From assembly GCF_932526225.1 (NCBI RefSeq), contig NC_064039.1:7687459-7751458 (forward strand): DNA of 64,000 nt, given 5' to 3'. Position numbers and translations under genes: made by a program. Every line of letters begins with the position of its first letter. Within the stretch, counting starts at the first letter, position 1. The stretch is from Nematostella vectensis (taxonomy: Eukaryota > Cnidaria > Anthozoa > Actiniaria > Edwardsiidae). Positions 1 to 12,299 of the stretch are shown here, in pieces. The notes below the pieces were generated by a model that saw only the letters and a list, made by a program, of their open reading frames with translations, had not been told where the DNA came from and searched no databases.

Positions 1-1049
1 ACAAGATTTTGGACCTCATCACAAGCCTAATTCTTGTGAAAATGTTCATACATTATCTGTATTCACTTGCATTGGCTCTCTTGGTTTTTTCCACACATTT
101 ACTGTATTTCACTCGATTCCACAACATTCCTGTCCAAGTTGGGTTGACAGCTATGCCAAACACTCCGAACATGGACAATGAAAAGTGAAAGAAAATATTT
201 GGGTCGTAGTTTTCCTTTATAAAGTGTCATAAACACTGTCTCAAGATTACAAAAGGGTATTCCATAAAGAAAGGACCATATAACTTAAACATTTTGAGGA
301 GAAATGAGTTTTTTTCCTCTGACTCTGAAAGGGGGGGAGGGGGGTAATATCATGGCTCATACCTCTGTTGTTTGTTGTGTGGAACAGTTTAGGCACAGGA
401 ATGAGGCATTCTACCGTGCCGTTCTGGACTAATGCAGATTACAATACGTTGGAAGCAAACAGACGTGTTTTTACATAGCTCTACCGGCAACTAGAGCTAA
501 GAGGGTCATCAAAATATAAACACTTCGAACGAAAATGGCGCGTTGATCATTTAGGTGAGCCGTCGGTTGTTATTAATTGTATGCGGTGTTCTTAGCTCCG
601 CCCATGCGCCATGAAATTTACACAGGTAACCCAAGTTCGGTTCTGGAAACATTGTCGGCCGTCTTTGTAGCGGGCCTTAAACTCGCTCTACTGGCATTCT
701 ACCGGTAAAATGTAAATAAAGGAAGACTCAACAACATTATAACAAGGTCTCAAATTTATTTGTCACGATAAATTATTTGCTTCCACTGACATTAGCCTTG
801 GGCTGCCTGTGGTTTATGACTTGTACCTCGTATTTTTTTTGCTAATAATAATAATGATGATAATGATGATGAAGTGATGATGATAATAATATTAATAAAC
901 AAAGGAAACAAAAAGTTACCTAAAAATGAAATATTTTACATTGTAGGCTAGGCAAAACATATACGTCTTGAGCGCTTGTTTAAAAGGGTTTAGTCCTCTT
1001 ATCCGCCTGATGATAATAGGCAAATTGTTCCATTGGTCCGGACCGGCAT
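1..1049. other. Gene-free flank
   Basis: I see no coding region with domain-like content here. The interval is AT-rich, with a short imperfect ATG/ATA-rich stretch near 845-895. Bases about 712-825 are a diverged copy of a sequence found again near 47,430-47,565 (listed separately). Confidence 0.5.
712..825 (+). repeat. Dispersed repeat, copy 1
   Basis: Shares ordered blocks with 47,430-47,565 on the same strand: ATAAAGGAAGACTCAA, then a TTATTTxTCACGATAAA block, then a TAGCCTTGGGxTGCCTGTGG block. The blocks keep order and approximate spacing but are diverged, so this is an old interspersed family. No terminal repeats or coding content are visible. Confidence 0.6.
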
Positions 1050-1057
1050 GTGCGAAC

Positions 1058-1246
1058 ATACCTGTCAATTCTCCCGCGTTAGGCGGGAGTCTCGAGATTT
1101 TGGACCGAAAAATGTTGTTCGCGAGAGCTTTCTATACGGCAAACGCCTGCAGGTTAAACCCACCCCTCCCCCCAGAAAATGAATATACCCCACCCCTCCC
1201 CCCAAAAAAATCTCAAGCCTTGAGATTTTCGGAGGTTGACAGGTAA
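1058..1246. mobile_element. hAT-like MITE, 189 bp
   Basis: The ends are inverted repeats (ATACCTGTCAA at the left; TTGACAGGTAA at the right, reverse complement TTACCTGTCAA). They are flanked by a perfect 8-bp direct repeat GTGCGAAC at 1050-1057 and 1247-1254, which is the expected target-site duplication. An 8-bp duplication is typical of hAT-superfamily elements. The interior holds a GGCGGGAG stem, two CCACCCCTCCCCCC tracts and a CTCAAGCCTTGAG palindrome, with no coding capacity. It is therefore a non-autonomous element. Superfamily assignment is inference from duplication length. Confidence 0.75.
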
Positions 1247-1284
1247 GTGCGAACGCCCTGTCTCCTAGGGTTTTGCGTCTAGTC

Positions 1285-1690
1285 TTTGTGACTACCAGGA
1301 GATTAGTGGTGTTTGATAGGCAGAGCGACTGCAGTTCATAAAGGACTTCAGATAGGAGGGGGCGTTGCCATTAATGCTGTGGTGAACATAAAGCAGAATC
1401 TTGAACTGTATCCTAAATTCCACAGGTAGCCAGTGTAATTGACGGGTGTGATGTGATTAAACTTAGGTACTAGTTGTACAACTTGCGCAGCGGCATTGAG
1501 GATCCGCTGGAGACGTTTGAGTTGGTATTTAGGGATCTTGAAAAGGAGTGAGTTGCAGTATGTCTCGTAACAAAGGCATGGATCAAAATTTTACAGGCGT
1601 TTTCATTCAAGTACTTCCGTATTTGTCGGGAGTATAAGCCACGGAAAGCCAGTAAGATATATTTTTGGATTTGTTAGGGATGCTCATGAT
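1285..1690 (-). pseudogene. Decayed LINE reverse-transcriptase fragment
   Basis: Read on the minus strand, and allowing frameshifts, this stretch encodes recognisable pieces of the C-terminal (thumb) part of a CR1/L2-like non-LTR retrotransposon reverse transcriptase. In order: RQIRKYLNENACKILIHAFV, then PKYQLKRLQRILNAAAQVV followed by PKFNHITPV, then HWLPVEFRIQFKILLYVHHS and NAPSYLKSF. The pieces lie in different frames and end at a stop, so this is a 5'-truncated, frame-broken relic. The catalytic palm (F/YxDD) is absent. Recognition rests on remembered family conservation. Confidence 0.75.
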
Positions 1691-3534
1691 GAAAGCTAAC
1701 GAAGACCCTAACGTTATTGGTATTTTTCCTTGTTTCGGTACCTTGTGGTTGAATTTTAGAATTAGCCAAAAAAAAAAACTAAAAACCGGAAAAAAAACCT
1801 TATGTGTCGATTTTAGATTATAGGTTTGGCATTATCACATGTAGTTTGAAAGCATGTTTGATTTTGAGGTACTATTGCAAAGGAAGTTCCAATCTGCCTA
1901 AGATGGGTACCCTGTGGTGTTACAAAATGTCTCAATAAATACGCCCAGAGCTAGAAACAAACTTGGAAACATCACTTTTCTTATTAATTTAAATCCTCTG
2001 AGCACAACTAGCGTAGCCGCTTGCTTTTTTAGACATATGCCCCCTGAAATAAAAGCCCCACACTATTTTTAGTGGACAACTAGAAACAATTTTTAGTGGA
2101 CAACTTTATTTGTTGGCACCTACACTTACTTACAGTCTCATTAGAGACTTTTTTGAACAGTTTACATTAAAATGCTAACAGGAATCATTTTCTGACGTGT
2201 CCTGTAGTACCTTATGTTAGTGTAGCGTTTGAAATAATATCTTAATGTATTTCTCTTGATTGAATTTGCTAAAGCGATCTCTTGAAATAGCTTTTCGACT
2301 CATCCCTTAAGCCTTGAAGATTTTAGCCGTATATCCGCTTTGTTATTGATTTTTTATTTATTGTATCCATTTAGGTAAACAAATACATATGAAATTTTTC
2401 TCTTTTTCTTTGTATCATAATAGCCGGCGAAATTTTGTGTTTATTTTAAGTCCAATACAATTTTCGTGTTGCGTTTGTTAATTAATAGACGAAAATCTTA
2501 ACGAAATTATGAGAAAAAACTTGTAAATGAAATTATTTGCTACATACGAGCGACGTGTGTTTTTATATAAAGGTCCCTGTAGATATTAAAATGAAAACAC
2601 ACAAATAAATTTCGAGAATAAAAATAGAGAAGCACGGTAATGCACCTGGACTCTAATAAGACTGCCGCTATTCATACAAATAACGATCTGTTGTCATTAT
2701 ATCAATGTTGTCATCTAATAAAACCACTGTGTCAAATAGAATTATTACAGGAAACCTTGCACCGGCAGAGGAGAGGGCCGATCTTTTTAAAACTCCTATA
2801 TTGCCCATACCTGCTCTATCCTCGTGACGTATGATTTGTTTTACGAATATTTGGAAAGAGCATGTATTAATCAACGCCGGAAAAACTAACATTAACATTT
2901 ATTGCACAAGTTCTTACAATCCTTTTATACACTTATGTTTTTACAGAAACTTGCGAATCAGGATACGTAATAACAACCATTATATTGAATTAAATTCTAA
3001 TGAAAAAAAAAAAAAACAAGAGAAAGAGCTATGCGCAAATGACCATAACAAGCCATTTGCAGAGTCCCCGGGACACGTGCCTCCCGCGACGTAACATCGT
3101 CGTACAGTATCTAATATATATGATATCCGAATTCCTGATAAATAGTAATTTTAGCACAATCCAGTTAAACCACTAAACGAAAGGATGTAAGTTTTCTTTG
3201 AAATCGCTACCTACTCTCGTTCTCTACAATTTCCTATTTTATTGTTGTTTAAAATGAATACACTTACGTTTTACAGTGTAACTACCTTGATTAAATATGG
3301 AAATATTAGATAAACCTTTTGATTTAATAATAAGATTGAAATTTCAACTAAATCTCCATTTTATTCTGTTCAGCAAAATGATCACGAATAGTCCATTATT
3401 CTAGATACACTTCCTTAAATGAGTTGTTTTTCGTTTGTTAAATGAGTTTCTTTTTTAGATTAAGTGTTTTCAATACAAAAGGATATTTCTAGGAGGGACA
3501 GACCTAGGTTTTAATCAACCATGAAGACCGTAGG
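1691..3534. other. AT-rich intergenic stretch, no gene seen
   Basis: No coding region with recognisable content on either strand. A small tandem duplication (TTTTTAGTGGACAACT, twice) lies near 2067-2105. Nothing else structured was noticed. Confidence 0.5.
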
Positions 3535-3540
3535 TTTATT
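3535..3540 (-). promoter_or_regulatory. Candidate poly(A) signal of the GPCR at 3599-4576
   Basis: AATAAA on the minus strand, about 60 bases beyond the stop codon of the upstream single-exon GPCR. Spacing and orientation fit a cleavage signal. Inference from the motif only. Confidence 0.5.
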
Positions 3541-3598
3541 GACATCTTCCGATCGTTAGGTTAGCGGGTTTTGTCGTGGTTTTATGTGATTAGACGCT

Positions 3599-4576
3599 TT
3601 ACAGACAAATTCCCGACTTCCTGATCAAATCTCTCAAACCACGGCGGAAATCCTTACAAAACCCATAATAAAGAAATGCATTAAGCGCGGGATGAAAATA
3701 CGAAGTGACGGTAACTGCTCTGGAGATTATTCCTAGCTTGATGACTGTGACTAAGGGAGGTCTGGAGGCAAACTGCAGGTACAGGTACAACACGTTGTAA
3801 GGCAACCAGAAAACAATAAAACTGATTATTATGGCGACCAAGAGTTTCAGTAAGCTATCCCTTTTTCTCCTGCCTTCATTCCCATGCTCACTAACTTCAA
3901 AGATATCTGCGTTCTTAATGGAGAGAATGATCATTCCATTGGCGAAAAGAATTATCAGGGAGGGCAGAACAAGTAGGGTTGACGCCAGTACAATGGCGTG
4001 AACTTTCTCATGTCCAGTCTCACAGAGGGCAAGCGGGAACGCCACAGCAAACGACAGAATCCAAATTACGGCGAAGATGAGTATTTTTAGCTTTTTCTTC
4101 TGCACCGTCTTACGCGCGGCTGCAAACGGCTGACAGATGGCGTACCAGCGCTCCACGCTCAGGGTAGCGATAGAAAACACCGATGCAGCGTAGCAAACAA
4201 ACCTGGCGGTAACCAAGGGTTTGTGGATTAAACAGTTGTTAGCTTTGAGCGCTTGGGGCGTCATTGCATGGCTAAGAATGGCGCCTGCTAGATTGACCAC
4301 GCTGTAGAGAATATCCGAGACGGCGATGTTAAGAAGGAATATGTGCGCCATCCCGCGAATTCTCTTGTCCCGTAGAATAGTCAGTATTATCAGCATGTTG
4401 CCAAGAAGTGCTATTGCTATGCAGCTGAATGTCAATCCTGTAAAGATAGGCTTTAAGTTTGCGTCGAGCTTAAGAAGGTCTTGGATTTCTGGCGGGAAAC
4501 TTCCTGGCCCAGGTTTCCTACATCGTATTATCCCAGAAATGTTCCTGCATGCTAGCGCAACACTCGAATTGTTCAT
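3599..4576 (-). CDS. Rhodopsin-type G protein-coupled receptor
   Basis: Intronless 325-residue seven-transmembrane receptor, expected to act at the plasma membrane. The N-terminus has N-glycosylation sequons (residues 2, 3 and 12). Seven hydrophobic segments run from about residue 46 to 306. Class A landmarks: GN at 59-60 (TM1); LNIAVSD with D88 (TM2); C115 and C185, the likely TM3-ECL2 disulfide; ERW at 142-144 in place of DRY; W172 (TM4); FWLP at 256-259 (TM6); and N299-A-F-L-Y303 in place of NPxxY. The basic third loop (GRRKRD) and short basic tail suit G-protein coupling. The altered DRY and NPxxY motifs are common in expanded cnidarian receptor families; the ligand cannot be told. ATG start at 4576, stop at 3599-3601, AATAAA about 60 bases further on. 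No N-terminal exon is required. Confidence 0.93.
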   Translation of the reverse strand: MNNSSVALACRNISGIIRCRKPGPGSFPPEIQDLLKLDANLKPIFTGLTFSCIAIALLGNMLIILTILRDKRIRGMAHIFLLNIAVSDILYSVVNLAGAILSHAMTPQALKANNCLIHKPLVTARFVCYAASVFSIATLSVERWYAICQPFAAARKTVQKKKLKILIFAVIWILSFAVAFPLALCETGHEKVHAIVLASTLLVLPSLIILFANGMIILSIKNADIFEVSEHGNEGRRKRDSLLKLLVAIIISFIVFWLPYNVLYLYLQFASRPPLVTVIKLGIISRAVTVTSYFHPALNAFLYYGFCKDFRRGLRDLIRKSGICL

Positions 4577-4599
4577 CTTTATGGCTTTAGATTGAAACC

Positions 4600-7500
4600 A
4601 ATTTTACAGTGCTGGTTTTGAATCAGGACTGCTTTGCGCAGTTGATTAGCAGTCTTTTCCTCTCACTCTGGCGTCGAATGTTGCTAGAATCCACCAGTTC
4701 CTCTTCTTCTTAGCCCCTAGGGATAAAACCAAAGATCTGTTGACAAGATTATTTCGACTTTAGACTAAAGGCCGCTCCTGCTAACTAATTGCTGTTTATG
4801 TTCAATTTCGTATCAACCACAACACTTTATCAAAGCTTTGACAAAATTAGACCAAGATTTGATTACGGAGATATTGCCCAATCGGAAGCTAGGTTCCAAT
4901 TACTGCCCGTACTCGAGTAAGACCCGGGTACGAGTAGGCTTGGATCACACCTGCTCTGGTGCGAATGCAAGGGTTTCATTTTGTATTTCGCATGGGAAAC
5001 CAGTGCTCAATCACTTTAGACGCCTTGCTGGGTTATTCTATTTAATTTTTTGAAGTCGATATGTAACTCAAAATACACAAATTAAGCCATTCATTAGGAT
5101 AGTTAACCAGTAGCAGGTTGAAGGAAATTCATAGGAATTCAATTTTAAGCATCGGCCATCAAGTCCAGTCATTCCTGCTGTAGAAATTTAACATACTAAA
5201 CATTCTCGACTAATAGCGGCCTGTGGATTCTGTTTGCTTGCTGCAAATTACAAGCTATGCATTTTTTATTTGAGGCACAGTTGGTCCTACTATTTCATTA
5301 CTGCAGAACGAATTACTGTGTACTTTAAGTCAAAGACTGCGAAGATCAACTTAAATCACATTATTGATATTCTAAGCTTAACTGCAAATATGCGCTCTCA
5401 TAAAATAAGCCAATCGCTTTTCTGACCGAAACTCGTAATCCAGAGCAAAATGAGTATTTCTTAATCGTCTGGTGCTGTTGGATTATTGGCTTGTTTTTCG
5501 TGGTACAGAATAAATGTAAGCAGGGATTTTTTCAATAAACATGTGGTCTTGACATTTTTCTCCTGCTCAAGGTTTTATTAAAAAGGAAGGTAGTTTTTAG
5601 CCACATAAACCGCTGATTTAAAATCCTCGTGTCTGTCAAGTACACACTTTAAACGCTTTTCGCTATAGTAGGAAGTATTGACAGTGTTGGATACGACACT
5701 ATCCATTACGAGAATTTGGGTTTCAATTGAACAGTTTTGAAGACTTTATTTAACTTCATTCAATAGAGTTGACGGGTTTCTTATTAATATTTGCCTTGCA
5801 TCAAGTAACTTTTCACAAAATCCGATTTACAAGACTTGTACACTTTTAAGAGTGCGATAATATTCGCGGCCGATAGATAAGGCAACAATGAAGCGATCAT
5901 AAGACAAACCTGTGCCGTGCGCGCCTACGACACTACGGCCCCTCTCAGCTTTTGTTAGAATATAAAAAGATATTCCAGAGTTCTAAAGTTATTAACTTTT
6001 AAAAATGTTTTATAAGAAGTCTGTACTTGCATTTAAAGAAGATTTAGGAAGCCACGCCTTGGTGTGTTCATTCGTGGGAGAAAAATGATGTAATGAAATC
6101 TTGTATTATGATTAAAACCATCTAAAAACTAAGCTGTATATTTCATTTAAAACACCATTCGTAAATATTAAAAAAATTTCCTAAAATCAGCCGATGTGAA
6201 CGGATATTTTCTCACACTTGGTATTTTGCTAGAGGACAAAATGGCGGTCCACAAAGACTCAGCGATCGTTCAAATTTAGCGCCTTTCTTGATTTAAACTT
6301 TTATACCCTTCGGTTGTCTTTTTTTTCAAATCCAGACGTTAGACAACAATTTGAAATAAATCAAAATTTCTCGAGATATCGAGCGTTATGGACTACCGAA
6401 TGGATCTCGACAAGCGCTTGTAAAAACATAGAGAAAATATAATAATATTTCGGATAACTTATGCACCATTATGCTTTTATATTGTGAGCATGTCCAAATT
6501 TCAGATGACCAGGGATCTAATATTTGAGCAACTTTAAGTATAGGTTATTTGGCGATGAAATTTTGTTGTTGAAATATTGTTGTTGGGGAATACTGTCTTT
6601 TTGTATTTGCCCTTTGGCTTTGGAGAGCGTATTAGAAAGTATTTGCACACGCGACAGATGTGTCGTTTCAGTTATTGTATTAAAAACGTATTCTAGGTAA
6701 AGTTGAAAACGGATTTTGGTATAGTTAATCCCTAAGCAACAAACCGTCATTTTAAAGTCAAGAGTTGCTTCAAACGCATCTATAAAAAGAGTCTAGATAC
6801 GAGATGTAAAGAAAAGGTGACACAGCAAAAATGCTTATGATAAAATAATTGAACCCCTTCGGCGATAACCACTACGGCATTCTGTAAGAGCTCATGTGGT
6901 TTTTATGTTATTCTAATTACTAGATCTAGATTGGTTGGAAATATAATTTGTTATAGCATTACGCTTATTTTTCGCAGTAGGGTTACAAACCAAAATGGCC
7001 TTACCTCAAGCGCTAAAAATTAAGACAATACTTAAAATTAGCTTAATGGCAAATGGAAACTAAGAAAATGTAGATGGAAGATTTAGTTCTAATCACTTGC
7101 TCTGGTATATTTCATTCAAAATGTTCAAATGTATGTTATTTTCATAGTCAATGCAAGGAGTCAGCCTAGAGATAAAACTTGCTATTAAAATCATTCCTTT
7201 TAATCTGTTACCCTGCACCCTCCGCTGTGCCGTGTTGTCAGTTTTAATGACATTTTGGCTTCTAAGTATTTGTGAAACAAAGTAGGCTTTCAGAGGGCAA
7301 GATGTAAGTAAATGATATTTATCTAGCTGTTTCTTGACGAATCTTGGTACAACGTTCGGCCTAAGCTAGCTTCCCGCCCACCATTAAGATGCTTTAGTCT
7401 TTCTTCTCCCTGATGGAACGAAATTACCGATCACTTAGCCTCGTTCGGCTCAAATGCATAGCTCAATTTAGAGTGAATATTTGATTAAACCAGGAACAAA

Positions 7501-9090
7501 GAAGAAACAATCGCATATTATATTTGTGAGAAAAGAATTCAATCTCCATAGAAGATAAATTAAACCTCCTACTAAAGTTTGGCAAAATTAAACGGCTATT
7601 TGCTATCTGAATAAAATGTCAGCGAAATAGTTTCTCTTATTTTTGTTATTCTAAATTTATCTAAATTTGCCCAAAGCGTCGTGTGCAATTTATCCCTCCA
7701 GCAAGCGCCACTCTTTTACTTCCTCTTTTAGTAGGGTCCTGATTTTAGGATGAATACTAACATGGCGGCAGACGTATCATTCCATTTAGCCAATTCAAAC
7801 ATTACCTCTGTAGTTTCCCTAGGACGCTCACAGCAAGACTATTTTTTTGTTGTGGTTTACTGGTAACGCTACATGAAATTAGATTATAAAATTCATAGTC
7901 ATTATCGAATTCCGATTAATACCTCCCTCGACTCCAATGCTTTGCTTTGCTTTAGAGCTAAAATTTGCCCGGTTGTACTCAAATTGCTAGGGAAAAATCG
8001 TTGTACTTTTATCCTATTACCTTTTTTTTTCGTGGAACTATGGATGGCACCAATTTCTTAACTCAGGCATTTTACATGTCGTTCTCATGACAAGACTTCG
8101 AAGACTGTAATCACCAATGTTATCTCTGCCGGCTTTTCCACACGATTGTTCAGTGTAACTTAAGTCCGCGTAGTTTCCTCTTTTCGGCGATAGGCTCTTT
8201 AAGCCTTTTTATCATTAGCACTGTTTGCATAAATGAATTCCAAATGCAGAAGCTAATAACCCAGACAGTACTATTTGTGCAAACAAGAAATTTCGCCCTT
8301 GCTTGACCAATAAAGCGCAAAAAAAAAAAACAATAGAGTCCCGACAATTCAATGGTAAGCTTCCAGTGCACCCTTGCTTGCGGGATGAGGCAGCTAGGTG
8401 TTGATGTTCGCTGCGGTTAAATTAGCACATGCGCAATGCCGAGATAGACAAAAGTTTAGATGGTAATGTCAGGTGTTTTTCGACGCAATTTATCTTTCTA
8501 TATATATCATGAAGGTGTGAGTTTTTTTTATCGGTTTTATGTTCTGTGTGACTTTTCTTGGCTAATAAGCGTTTTAGGATTATCTCAAAGCTCAGATACG
8601 TACGAAAAGAAAGCTGTGTTAATGGTTTGGACAATAATGGGTCGTCTGTACTTCCGGAATGTCTGTAGAAATCCTCAAATGATGTTAGGTCTAATTGTAC
8701 TTAGTTCCTAAGAAACAAAGACATAAGAAAGAAGAAAAAACCGCCACAAAAGAAAAATAACCTTTTTAACAGAAAAAAAAACATGAAATACATTCCCTCA
8801 TAATTATATTCTTACCTATTTACGGGATCTCGGCGAACGGTTTTATATCTCCTGGAAACACTAGATCTCATGATAGTTCCGATCACTGTTTTGAACATCG
8901 ATCATAAGATAGGTATCGCAATTTGATAGGTAATTAGAAGCACGAATAAAAGCCGCTTTTTTTCACATTTGCCCGCCATTGAGTGGCCATCCGAAAAAAA
9001 AAAACACCTTTATCTAACTGCTTTTGGTTACAGTATTAAAGAAGAAATAAATAGAAGGAAATGTCAGATGAAGTGGTCTTTTTTTATTGA
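4600..9090. other. Long AT-rich intergenic region, no gene seen
   Basis: About 4.5 kb without any coding region I can support. Open frames are short (under 90 codons), low in complexity and without motifs. I saw no RNA gene, terminal inverted repeats or tandem arrays of note. Confidence 0.5.
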
Positions 9091-9192
9091 AAACAGGTTA
9101 TACCATTGTTAAACAGATATTTAATGATCAAAATTTTGCCGGGAACCCTGTGCCTGGACCTGACACCATAGTCGAAGCAGGCCACGTAAGAT

Positions 9193-9218
9193 TGGGGGGG
9201 GGGGGGGGGGGGTGGGGG
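9193..9218 (+). repeat. Poly-G tract
   Basis: A run of about 19 G followed by T and more G, just upstream of the pentamer array. A simple homopolymer. Confidence 0.85.
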
Positions 9219-9363
9219 AAACCTTACAAAAATATTAAAAGGTCACAGGCACGCCCCTACTGCTCATTTCCTTATAAGTTTTTGAAATATTAGGCGGTGG
9301 GGGGATGGCTGGGGGGGCACATACCCCCAGTGCCCCACCCCCTGCTACAGCCCTGCAGACGAA

Positions 9364-9861
9364 ATACAATACGATACGATACGATACAATACGATACGAT
9401 ACGATACGATACAATACAATACGATACGATACAATACGATACGATACAATACGATACGATACGATACGATACGATACGATACGATACAATACGATACGAT
9501 ACAATACGATACAATACGATACGATACGATACGATACAATACGATACAATACGATACGATACAATACGATACGATACAATACGATACAATACGATACGAT
9601 ACAATACGATACAATACGATACGATACAATACGATACGATATGATACGATACGATACAATACGATACAATATGATACGATACAATACGATACAATACAAT
9701 ACGATACGATACAATACGATGCAATACGATACGATACAATACGATACAATACGATACGATACAATACGATACGATACAATACGATACGATACGATACGAT
9801 ACAATACGATACGATACGATACAATACGATACGATACGATACAATACGATACGATACGATA
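9364..9861 (+). repeat. (GATAC/AATAC)n pentamer microsatellite
   Basis: About 100 tandem pentamers in which almost every unit is either GATAC or AATAC, giving a two-letter pattern over 0.5 kb. Only a few other substitutions occur (for example GATAT near 9640 and 9670, and GATGC near 9720). It is open in several frames on both strands only because the 5-bp unit lacks stops in those frames. This is not protein-coding. Confidence 0.97.
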
Positions 9862-9976
9862 AACTTATATTGTATACACAGCAACCATAAATATAGTTTT
9901 CTAACCTATGGCCCTCCCTGCTCTACTAAAATACAATAATAAGAAAATATGCTAAAGATACACATAATTAAATTAA

Positions 9977-10629
9977 GGTAATTCCCTTGAATTGCACTGC
10001 GCACCCCTTCTGCGCATAGTGGCGCGCGCTGTTTGTTCGAATTTTCCGGTATTAAGTGCGCGTGCGCGCCACAGTTGTACAAGAAAACACAGCAAAAGGC
10101 GCGCGTTTTTTACTTAAAATCGCTTTGACAGAAAAACGAAGTCGGTTACCCCCATTTTTTATTTGCTCAAATAGTTAAATATATACGGAAAAATGATATA
10201 CTGAAAGAGAAAAAAAGTTGAGTTGTAGAAGTTTTGTTATTTCTCTTAAAAGCCATAAAAATACTTCAAAATGGCGCTTTTTACAGTATGAATAGTGGCG
10301 AAAACAATGTATTTTAGTGTGATCTCTTAAAATGTGATTTGTTTTAAACATTAGTTACTACGGGTTATTGTTTAGGAGTACGGATTTTGGCAGCTCGACA
10401 AACAGAACTTAATTTTCTAAAGACTATAGGCACTCTTTTTGAAAACTAAGAGTTGGGATTTTTCCTTGCGCGATCAATGAAAACGCGTCAACTCTACGCC
10501 CCTCTGTTGTGAAAACAAGGTCGGTACCCCCATTTTTTTATTACATTTTTTGAAAGCCCTTAATTTCAATATTGTTTATGCCAAGTTTTAAAATATTCTG
10601 GGTTGTAGAACTATTTCAAGGGAATTACC
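9977..10629. mobile_element. 653-bp MITE with TTAA target duplication
   Basis: Perfect 15-bp terminal inverted repeats (GGTAATTCCCTTGAA at the left, TTCAAGGGAATTACC at the right), each bordered by TTAA at 9973-9976 and 10630-10633. A TTAA duplication is the hallmark of piggyBac-type transposition. The interior has no credible coding region. It contains GCGCGC-rich sequence and two related blocks, 'GTCGGTTACCCCCATTTTTT' near 10,141 and 'GTCGGTACCCCCATTTTTTT' near 10,521. Most likely a non-autonomous element; superfamily assignment is inferred from the TTAA. Confidence 0.8.
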
Positions 10630-10633
10630 TTAA

Positions 10634-12090
10634 TTACAAAAATGGAGGACTATCTATGTTACATGTAAACTGAAAAACCACACTACCTACAGCCGACTGA
10701 AGAGACAAATACAAAAACATTTGAATTGTGCACAACAAATTACTTGCAAACAATAATTGGAGACAAGGCGGAAAAATTAAAAATAGACGAATAAGAGCCT
10801 CTTCTGGATTTTTAATTTTTTTCCGCCCTCCAGACAACAATCTAGACGAAAACGGAATGTTTGACAAAATAGCTCCTTCAGGCTCCTTCAAGGGAAGGTT
10901 GTGCTTGACATTTTTCTTAATGTTTGATAAGACAATCTTACGATTATTAACATTTCGGATGGGTGAGACGGCAATCAGTTTGAATCTTGTGTCCAGGAAA
11001 TGAAACAGATATTCGGCCGAGAAATAAAAGGTGCGCTTGCCGGCTGGCTGGGGGAGCCTGGAGTCATTGGAGGCAGATGCCCTAGTCGTACGCCCATGTG
11101 AAAAAATATCCTTCCTTCCGTCTGATTACTTTGGAAGATACAAACATTCAAAGCACATCTACGGATCTAAATGTAATATTGGTAATATTCATTCAAATAT
11201 GTAAATGCATTGGCAGAGTATAATAGCAGCTTTGTTGCCGTTTTATATTCCATTGATTGTCATCTTTGTTAAGTATCTAGGATAATAAATCTTTATTGTG
11301 TATGTGAGATTACTAATTTCAAACAATAACCTTATCTAACTGGCTTTAAAAATTATTTTGAATATTATGACATTGTTTAATGACCCAAACTCGAAGCCAA
11401 ATACTTGCTTCAACAAATGGGGGCGGAGCAACAGAGGTAAAAAAAAGTCTCTGATTGGCTCGGTTTGAAATCCTGATTGAATGGTCTTATGATGGTAAAA
11501 ATCACACTTGAGACCATCTCAAGCTCTCTAAATCATAAGTGTGCATCATAAGATATATTTTCTTTTGAGCTAACGGCAGTGTAAACCCTTCCCCAACATT
11601 GCCAGTTCATAAAAACGCGATGCGCTAGACCTAGTTGGCCCATACCAGCGGTCTCTATCGCGTGTTTTGCGCGGCCGAACGAGAAAGCGCTGGATCCGCA
11701 AGAATGCAGTTGGCCGCATCTTTTCATATCAAGAAAATTCAGGCAAAATTTTTTTTAGCCAAACGCGTCACTTCCATATAAGGAAACTAATATATTCCTT
11801 ATTTGGAAAAAACTGCATGATTCTTGTAATTTTTAAGGTACCAGCCCCTCAAAACGACAACGTTTTCTTCATATGTATTGTTTTTATATCCATCATAATA
11901 AATTGTAATGAATTTTTCGTGCTTTTGGTCATCTGCTTAAAGTACCTGAGTGACTCACTGGATTCGTAGGTTATCAAACCCTATGTAAATATACAAGGTG
12001 TTCATCTTAGTCGGGAATCCGCTTAAATCACAGTGAATTTCGATCCGCAAATTAGGGGCGCTCTACCCATGACGTTGCCCCTTTAAGGTA
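10634..12090. other. Intergenic stretch, no gene seen
   Basis: No supported coding region. A short imperfect inverted repeat (CTTATGATG ... CATCATAAG) lies near 11,486-11,551 and could be a tiny element, but I find no target duplication. Confidence 0.5.
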
Positions 12091-12098
12091 GTTACGCC

Positions 12099-12299
12099 AC
12101 AAGCTTACCATCCTCCCGTTGTTATCATCATAATTATTTCCCGTAAACAATTACAAAATAAAGGTCGAATGAAATCTCATAAAGTCGTCTTTGATGCCAA
12201 TGAAATCCATAAGATTTCGATTTTTTACGATTTATTTTGTAATTATTTACGGGAAATATATTATTCTGAAGATAACAACGGTAGGATGGTTAGCCTGTG
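12099..12299. mobile_element. Foldback MITE, about 201 bp
   Basis: Long imperfect terminal inverted repeats of roughly 70 bases. The left arm has CTTACCATCCTCCCGTTG, then TTTCCCGTAAACAATTAC. The right arm, reverse-complemented, has CTAACCATCCTACCGTTG, then TTTCCCGTAAATAATTAC. The element is flanked by an 8-bp direct repeat GTTACGCC at 12,091-12,098 and 12,300-12,307. Transcribed, it would fold into one long hairpin. The 8-bp duplication suggests the hAT group; one base at the boundary is ambiguous. Confidence 0.75.

Noticed and set aside
968-1246. 92-codon frame near the left end
   Set aside because: It lies mostly inside the 189-bp MITE and has no domain-like content.
9235-9884. Open frames of up to 189 codons reading as IVSYR/DTIRY repeats
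   Set aside because: Pure by-products of the GATAC/AATAC microsatellite on both strands.
11486-11551. Short inverted repeat CTTATGATG / CATCATAAG as a MITE
   Set aside because: Arms are short and imperfect and no target duplication was found.
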